From positions 1-9,014 of the forward strand of contig JAEOUK010000641.1 in assembly GCA_016839385.1 (NCBI GenBank): DNA of 9,014 bases, read 5' to 3'. The notes below the pieces were generated by a model. It did no database searches. It was given only the letters and a program-made list of their open reading frames with translations, and was not told where the DNA came from. Position 1 is the first letter of the stretch. Each line of letters opens with the position of its first letter. Made by a program: the position numbers and the translations under genes. Shown one piece after another: positions 5,613 to 9,014 of the stretch. The DNA is from Promethearchaeota archaeon. GTDB taxonomy: Archaea > Asgardarchaeota > Lokiarchaeia > Sigynarchaeales > MK-D1.

Positions 5613-6788
5613 TTATTTTTTTTTAACTATTCGGATTATTACCGTAGTAGTAATGAGTCCGACAAGCATGATTAATAAAGTTGAAAATCCTGGGATTTGA
5701 TACCCTGTGTTTATTTTATCATGCTCACCTACTGAAATATCAAAAACTGGGGTGATTTTGAAGGAATTACCATCATAGATACCTTCAAGTGTAAAATCGA
5801 TATGAGCATTTTTCAAAATACCATCTCGATCCCATTGTACGTGTCCATTCAATCCGATATCTAAGTCGGTGATATTCAAAAATCCTATCAATTCATCAAA
5901 AGTCTCGATTCGAGTTAAAGTTTCCGGATTCGTCAAATTTGCAGCATATATGTTTACATCAAGTATCGTTTTATTCATGCTACTTAATTGATATTTGATA
6001 TCAGCTTCCTTACTAGAAACACTAATGGATGTAAATCCTAATTGTGAAGTTAAATCATTCCAATCAGAAGCATAGATATTAGCATACATTGCAAGTTCTG
6101 TATAATTTACTATGGATTTCAACTGCTCATAAAACGGGGTGATATCCCAGTCTTTTGGTACAAATATTGGAGGACTATCTGGCAGATTCATGACTTCGCC
6201 ATCATATGAATTAGACCAAGATTCCATAAACATTACGTCCTCAGACCCAGGTCCATATAATGACAAATTTCCAACCATCCAATCTACGGTCATGTTCGCT
6301 CCGAATATATTTAAGTAGTATTCAAGCATATCCCGATTCTGTTCGATTTCATAAATGAGTGTCGCATTTAACGGTCCATAATCATCCATACTCGCTGCTT
6401 TGAATTCAACAGGTCCTATAATATAATCATCAGAATAATTATAAGTGCCTCCATCATAGAAGTAGGATGTTATATTGGATATTCCGATTTTCACATTGTA
6501 AACACTCTCAATGCTGGAAAAGTTATTAAAATGCCCTTGTGCATCAGCGAGTTCAGAAGGTAATCCTGCTGAGACTAATGCATCATCAATTAAATCCCAA
6601 ATCCCTTGAGAGAAATCTACATCCAGATCCCAACCAAGTGTATAATAAACAGTGTCTCCAATTTCAACTCCCCAATCTTGAACAGGAGCTCCAAAGGATT
6701 CTGAAGCTACCACGGTACCACTGAGCAACAAAGGTACTACAAGAAATAACAACGAAAAGGGAATCAAATTCATAATATACTTTTTCAT
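5613..6788 (-). CDS. exported, sequon-rich surface protein with IPGF-type C-terminal anchor
   Basis: The 391-residue protein has a signal peptide: MKK, a hydrophobic core at about 7-25, and small residues before a likely cut near VVAS (26-29). At the C-terminus IPGF (365-368) is followed by a hydrophobic helix (369-386) and a RIVKKK end. This three-part tail resembles the PGF-CTERM archaeosortase signal and the CTERM variants seen in Asgard surface proteins, so it is either a sorting signal or a plain anchor. The ectodomain begins with WGVEIGDTVYYTLG (39-52), a beta-rich opening common in uncharacterised archaeal secreted proteins. It holds ten N-X-S/T sequons (N89, 105, 117, 141, 165, 174, 228, 272, 284, 305) and no cysteine, pointing to a heavily N-glycosylated, disulfide-free protein outside the cell. 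The role is unknown. The ATG at 6786-6788 is supported by the signal peptide, and GTGA lies six bases upstream of it. The gene has its own promoter region with repeated elements. Confidence 0.87.
   Translation of the reverse strand: MKKYIMNLIPFSLLFLVVPLLLSGTVVASESFGAPVQDWGVEIGDTVYYTLGWDLDVDFSQGIWDLIDDALVSAGLPSELADAQGHFNNFSSIESVYNVKIGISNITSYFYDGGTYNYSDDYIIGPVEFKAASMDDYGPLNATLIYEIEQNRDMLEYYLNIFGANMTVDWMVGNLSLYGPGSEDVMFMESWSNSYDGEVMNLPDSPPIFVPKDWDITPFYEQLKSIVNYTELAMYANIYASDWNDLTSQLGFTSISVSSKEADIKYQLSSMNKTILDVNIYAANLTNPETLTRIETFDELIGFLNITDLDIGLNGHVQWDRDGILKNAHIDFTLEGIYDGNSFKITPVFDISVGEHDKINTGYQIPGFSTLLIMLVGLITTTVIIRIVKKK
5616..5624 (+). terminator. T-run terminator for the MFS gene, inside the end of the convergent gene
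   Basis: Nine T residues on the + strand lie 78 bases after the transporter stop. The same bases encode the Lys tail of the minus-strand surface protein, so one stretch may serve as both anchor-coding sequence and rightward terminator. Confidence 0.4.
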
Positions 6789-6833
6789 ATCATGTCACAA
6801 TTCTTCTTGTTTGTTTAGAGTAAATTGAATAAA

Positions 6834-6898
6834 GAGAATATTCATACCTTATAGGTAATATTGAGAATATAAATCTAACGTGGTTGCTTGGAGAATAT
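6834..6898. repeat. three GAGAATAT direct repeats upstream of the surface protein gene
   Basis: GAGAATAT occurs at 6834-6841, 6863-6870 and 6891-6898, with start-to-start spacings of 29 and 28 bases. The middle copy overlaps the best TATA-like box (minus-strand TTTATATT, about 6866-6873). Between the first two lies a small inverted repeat, TACCT and AGGTA around TAT (6845-6857). The regular spacing suggests regulator sites or stacked promoters, but 8-mers in AT-rich sequence can recur by chance. Confidence 0.35.
6866..6873 (-). promoter_or_regulatory. candidate TATA box for the surface protein gene
   Basis: The minus-strand TTTATATT is close to the archaeal TATA consensus and lies about 78-85 bases before the ATG, predicting a leader of roughly 50 bases. 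A weaker box, minus-strand CTTTATTC at about 6827-6834, lies closer to the gene. Confidence 0.3.
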
Positions 6899-6994
6899 CG
6901 TTGAGATTTTCGCAAAAGTCATTTTTAACATAATTTTGTATGAATCTACCAATTTCGGAAAAATTGTCTAATTTGAACGACAAAATAGGTATTT

Positions 6995-7264
6995 TCATGT
7001 GGTATTGATATTTTTATTTGAAGAATCTTGATATTTTTCTTGCAGTTTTTTGTTCTTTCGTGACCAAATAATGCCAAATATAATTATAAGAGCAATTGAG
7101 ATACCGTTGATTATTTGAAAAACAATTGAGGGAGTTGTTGGAAATAGTTCCAATAAATCAAATAATGTACTTGTGATTAATCCGATCAATCCTAAGATAG
7201 CGGGAGATCCCCAAATCAAAGTCATGATCCACAATTCATGGTTAAAATCCTTTTTTGAATTCAT
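6995..7264 (-). CDS. small two-helix membrane protein, function unknown
   Basis: The 89-residue product has a short polar start (MNSKKDFNHE), a first hydrophobic segment at about 12-39, a short PTTPS turn, and a second at about 47-67. A basic and then polar tail follows (SRKNKKLQEKYQD... to NINTT). The Arg/Lys cluster after helix 2 suggests both ends face the cytoplasm. I do not recognise a family. ATG 7262-7264 lies 25 bp after the fucosidase stop on the same strand, with no T-run between, so the two are probably co-transcribed. No Shine-Dalgarno sequence is obvious. Reality of the gene rests on the clean two-helix pattern, strand and spacing; its size means a spurious frame cannot be excluded fully. 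A small accessory membrane subunit is conceivable but unsupported. Confidence 0.7.
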   Translation of the reverse strand: MNSKKDFNHELWIMTLIWGSPAILGLIGLITSTLFDLLELFPTTPSIVFQIINGISIALIIIFGIIWSRKNKKLQEKYQDSSNKNINTT

Positions 7265-7289
7265 ACGAGAATAATATGCTGTATTGTTT

Positions 7290-8672
7290 TTAGATATTAT
7301 ATACTGATAAATTCTTAATTTTAGGAGGTAATAACGAATTTATTACTGATAACCGAATCTTGGTTGCTGTAATCCTCTTGAAGTGGTCAATTTTTTTATG
7401 CCCTATTGATAGTCCCTCGTAAAGAATCATCCAGCTATTTCCATTCCAAAATTGAAGATTATATTGGCGTATTCTTTGCCCTATTGAGAGGTCCTCTTGG
7501 GAAACTACACAATTGATCTTAGTTGGGTAGTCTAAAACCAGTTCAAAAACTCCTTTTTCCATCGGAGATTCTATATTCTCAGAGATTTCTTTTATAGGTA
7601 TCGAATATCGAGTTCGAATCAATTCCCCGAGTTGTTTAGCCCTCTTAGCATCCTCTTTCTCCAGCAATCCTTCCCGATTAGGAGCTAAATTCAATAACAA
7701 ATTACATCCCCGACCCACAGATTTATCATAAAGATCAATAAGGTGATTGAGCGATTTCAAGAGAATTCTGTTGTTAGTATGGTAAAACCAGCACCATCTA
7801 CGTATCGGGACATCACATTCAGGGGGAATGAACCTGTTTCCGAATCCATGACTCTCTCGTAATTTTAATCCAACTCCTTTAACTTCAATCTTTTCAATTT
7901 CATTGAATCCTCCTGGAGAGTTCAGTACATACCATGATGGATATGGTGCATATCCATTCTCATTACCCACCCAGCGAATTGTTGGATCGCCCATTCCAAA
8001 GATTAGAGCATTCGGTTGGTGCTTTTTAATAACCCCTACAATTTTTTCCCAGTCATATCGATGACCTGCACTTCCTGCACCATCAAACCAAATCTCAAAT
8101 ATATCAACATCATACCACGTTAGGAGTTCAGTTAATTGCTGACAATAAAATTCATCATATGCATCTTCGTCCTTGTAGCAACCAAAACGCTCTTGATTAC
8201 GATCCCAAGGGGAAAGATAAATTCCTATCTTCATCTTGTGTTTCTTGCATGCGGTAATGAATTCCTGAATGATATCCCCCTTACCCTCTTTAAATGGTGT
8301 GTTTCGTATACAGTATTCAGTTGTTTTTGTAGGCCATAAACAAAATCCATCATGATGTTTTGCAGTAGCAATCATGTATCTGGCTCCAAGGTCTTTTGCA
8401 ACTTTTATCCATTGTTCGCAATTTAGCTTCTTTGGATTGAATTTTGAAATATCTAAAGTACCATCACTCCATTCTTTATTGTAAAAAGTATTAATACCAA
8501 AGTGACAGAACATTCCAATCTCAGCATCCAACCATTCTACTTGTTTAGGACTGGGAGTTGGAAATGGATTAGTTTCAAGATATCTCTTGTAATCTTGTTC
8601 CAATTTTTGTATTTCTGGGGTAAAATAGTGTTTTGGTTTGATTTCTCTATCTCTTCTAATTAGACGAGTCAT
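7290..8672 (-). CDS. cytoplasmic alpha-L-fucosidase, GH29 (GH29-B/plant-like)
   Basis: This retaining exo-glycosidase releases terminal alpha-L-fucose. In the 460 residues, the (beta/alpha)8 catalytic domain spans about 38-355: HFGINTFYNKEWSDG starts at H57, TAKHHDGFCLWP holds H106/H107, GIYLSPWDRN is at 150-159, and EIWFDGAG gives the nucleophile D197. IRWVGNENGYA (232-242) carries E238 at the position of the acid/base in GH29-B enzymes. HHDGFCLWP, SPWDR and WVGNExG resemble plant FUC1-type enzymes, which prefer alpha-1,3/1,4-linked fucose; this preference is inference. A beta-sandwich C-terminal domain (about 370-460; YNLQFWNGNSW) follows, as is usual in GH29. There is no signal peptide, so its substrate must be imported or made inside the cell. 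The ATG at 8670-8672 is the first in frame; a TATA-like box lies 30-37 bases upstream. The small membrane gene follows by 25 bp. Confidence 0.95.
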   Translation of the reverse strand: MTRLIRRDREIKPKHYFTPEIQKLEQDYKRYLETNPFPTPSPKQVEWLDAEIGMFCHFGINTFYNKEWSDGTLDISKFNPKKLNCEQWIKVAKDLGARYMIATAKHHDGFCLWPTKTTEYCIRNTPFKEGKGDIIQEFITACKKHKMKIGIYLSPWDRNQERFGCYKDEDAYDEFYCQQLTELLTWYDVDIFEIWFDGAGSAGHRYDWEKIVGVIKKHQPNALIFGMGDPTIRWVGNENGYAPYPSWYVLNSPGGFNEIEKIEVKGVGLKLRESHGFGNRFIPPECDVPIRRWCWFYHTNNRILLKSLNHLIDLYDKSVGRGCNLLLNLAPNREGLLEKEDAKRAKQLGELIRTRYSIPIKEISENIESPMEKGVFELVLDYPTKINCVVSQEDLSIGQRIRQYNLQFWNGNSWMILYEGLSIGHKKIDHFKRITATKIRLSVINSLLPPKIKNLSVYNI

Positions 8673-8861
8673 AAGTACTACTTCGGTGAATTAAAGAGGA
8701 AAATAAAAGATTTCTCTCATAAATTAATCTATTTTTTTATTGAAATTAAGAAATTTTCGGGATCTATTTTTGATACTCTCTAAAGGAAGAGAATTCATTG
8801 TAAGATTATTAAATGAGAGAATTATTAATTCCAAAATTGCATTAGGGTTAGTTATAAAGAC
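8673..8861. other. 189-bp intergenic region between two minus-strand genes
   Basis: No reading frame of useful length is seen on either strand. The spacer holds the likely fucosidase promoter near its left end and a small inverted repeat, GAATT and AATTC around ATT (8819-8831), about 30 bases after the upstream gene's stop. There is no long T-run on the minus strand, so read-through from the upstream gene into the fucosidase is possible. Confidence 0.5.
8702..8718 (-). promoter_or_regulatory. candidate BRE/TATA promoter of the fucosidase gene
   Basis: On the minus strand a purine-rich GAGAAAT is followed by CTTTTATT (8702-8709), which ends 30 bases before the ATG. This fits an archaeal BRE plus TATA driving a leaderless or nearly leaderless transcript, and no Shine-Dalgarno sequence is present in the short gap. 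Confidence 0.35.
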
Positions 8862-9014
8862 TTAAAGATAGCCAGCAGCATTTAATATCGAATATACTTC
8901 CGAACTAATCCAAATATTTGGTTTACTTTTATTAGCTCCCCCCCAGTTTACCAAAGAACTACCAGTACTAGCTGACTTTGAATAATAGTATTTTATTTCT
9001 GCAGGAAATCCTCC
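8862..9014 (-). CDS. C-terminal end of an unidentified protein (partial)
   Basis: One minus-strand frame is open from the window edge to a TAA at 8862-8864 and gives 50 residues; the other two minus frames stop within 50 bases of the edge. The peptide reads like a real soluble protein end: GGFPAEIKYYYSKS, then a Ser/Gly stretch, NWGG, and finally PNIWISSEVYSILNAAGYL, which looks like a closing helix. I cannot assign a family. A run of seven G on the minus strand (8938-8944) falls within NWGG, a place where an assembly slip would shift the frame, though the frame stays open on both sides. It lies on the same strand as the fucosidase, 189 bp upstream of it. Confidence 0.5.
   Translation of the reverse strand, partial: GGFPAEIKYYYSKSASTGSSLVNWGGANKSKPNIWISSEVYSILNAAGYL

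Noticed and set aside
6539..6724. Open frame of about 61 codons on the plus strand
   Set aside because: It is antisense to the start of the surface protein, whose signal peptide and ectodomain opening are convincing.
8136..8339. Open frame of about 67 codons on the plus strand
   Set aside because: It is antisense to the catalytic core of the fucosidase.
1..9014. CRISPR array, insertion sequence or integrated element
   Set aside because: No regularly spaced long repeats, transposase or integrase, terminal inverted repeats or tRNA-linked attachment site were found on reading both strands.

Overview
The window is visibly AT-rich and reads like archaeal DNA, most likely from an Asgard (Lokiarchaeia-like) archaeon. 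The points in favour are: TATA-like boxes close to start codons; T-run stretches just after stop codons; ribosome-binding sequences of the GGTGA type; TTG starts on at least two genes; and an exported, sequon-rich protein whose C-terminus is an IPGF motif, a hydrophobic segment and a Lys tail. This lineage call is inference: no rRNA, tRNA or eukaryotic signature protein is present to settle it.

Left part (1-3015). The C-terminal tail of a membrane protein (+) converges on a small His/Asp-rich membrane protein (-) at 140-622. That gene diverges from a metallo-beta-lactamase-fold hydrolase (738-1406), with a perfect 12-bp palindrome midway between the two. A class I SAM methyltransferase (TTG start, strong GGGGTGA ribosome-binding site) follows 57 bp downstream and probably shares its transcript. 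After a spacer comes a stand-alone amino-methyltransferase of the N4-cytosine/N6-adenine type (2320-3015) with no nuclease partner and no obvious target-recognition domain.

Middle part (3016-5538). A ChbG/HpnK (YdjC)-family carbohydrate deacetylase and a 12-helix major facilitator transporter lie on the + strand. Each has its own upstream AT-rich promoter-like sequence, and T-runs follow the methyltransferase, the deacetylase and the transporter.

Right part (5539-9014). All genes are on the minus strand. Reading leftward from the window edge they are the C-terminal 50 codons of an unidentified protein, a cytoplasmic GH29 alpha-L-fucosidase resembling the plant-type/GH29-B branch, an 89-residue two-helix membrane protein 25 bp after it, and a glycosylation-prone surface protein with a tripartite C-terminal anchor. 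The + and - blocks converge at 5538/5613, where T-runs on both strands could end transcription from each side.

Taken together, the deacetylase, transporter and fucosidase suggest scavenging of small amino- or fucose-containing glycans (inference; they are not one operon). I do not see a defence system, a CRISPR array, a mobile element or a clearly new multi-gene machine. The items most worth checking are the TRD-less amino-methyltransferase, the plant-like cytosolic fucosidase with its small membrane partner, and the repeated and palindromic promoter elements.
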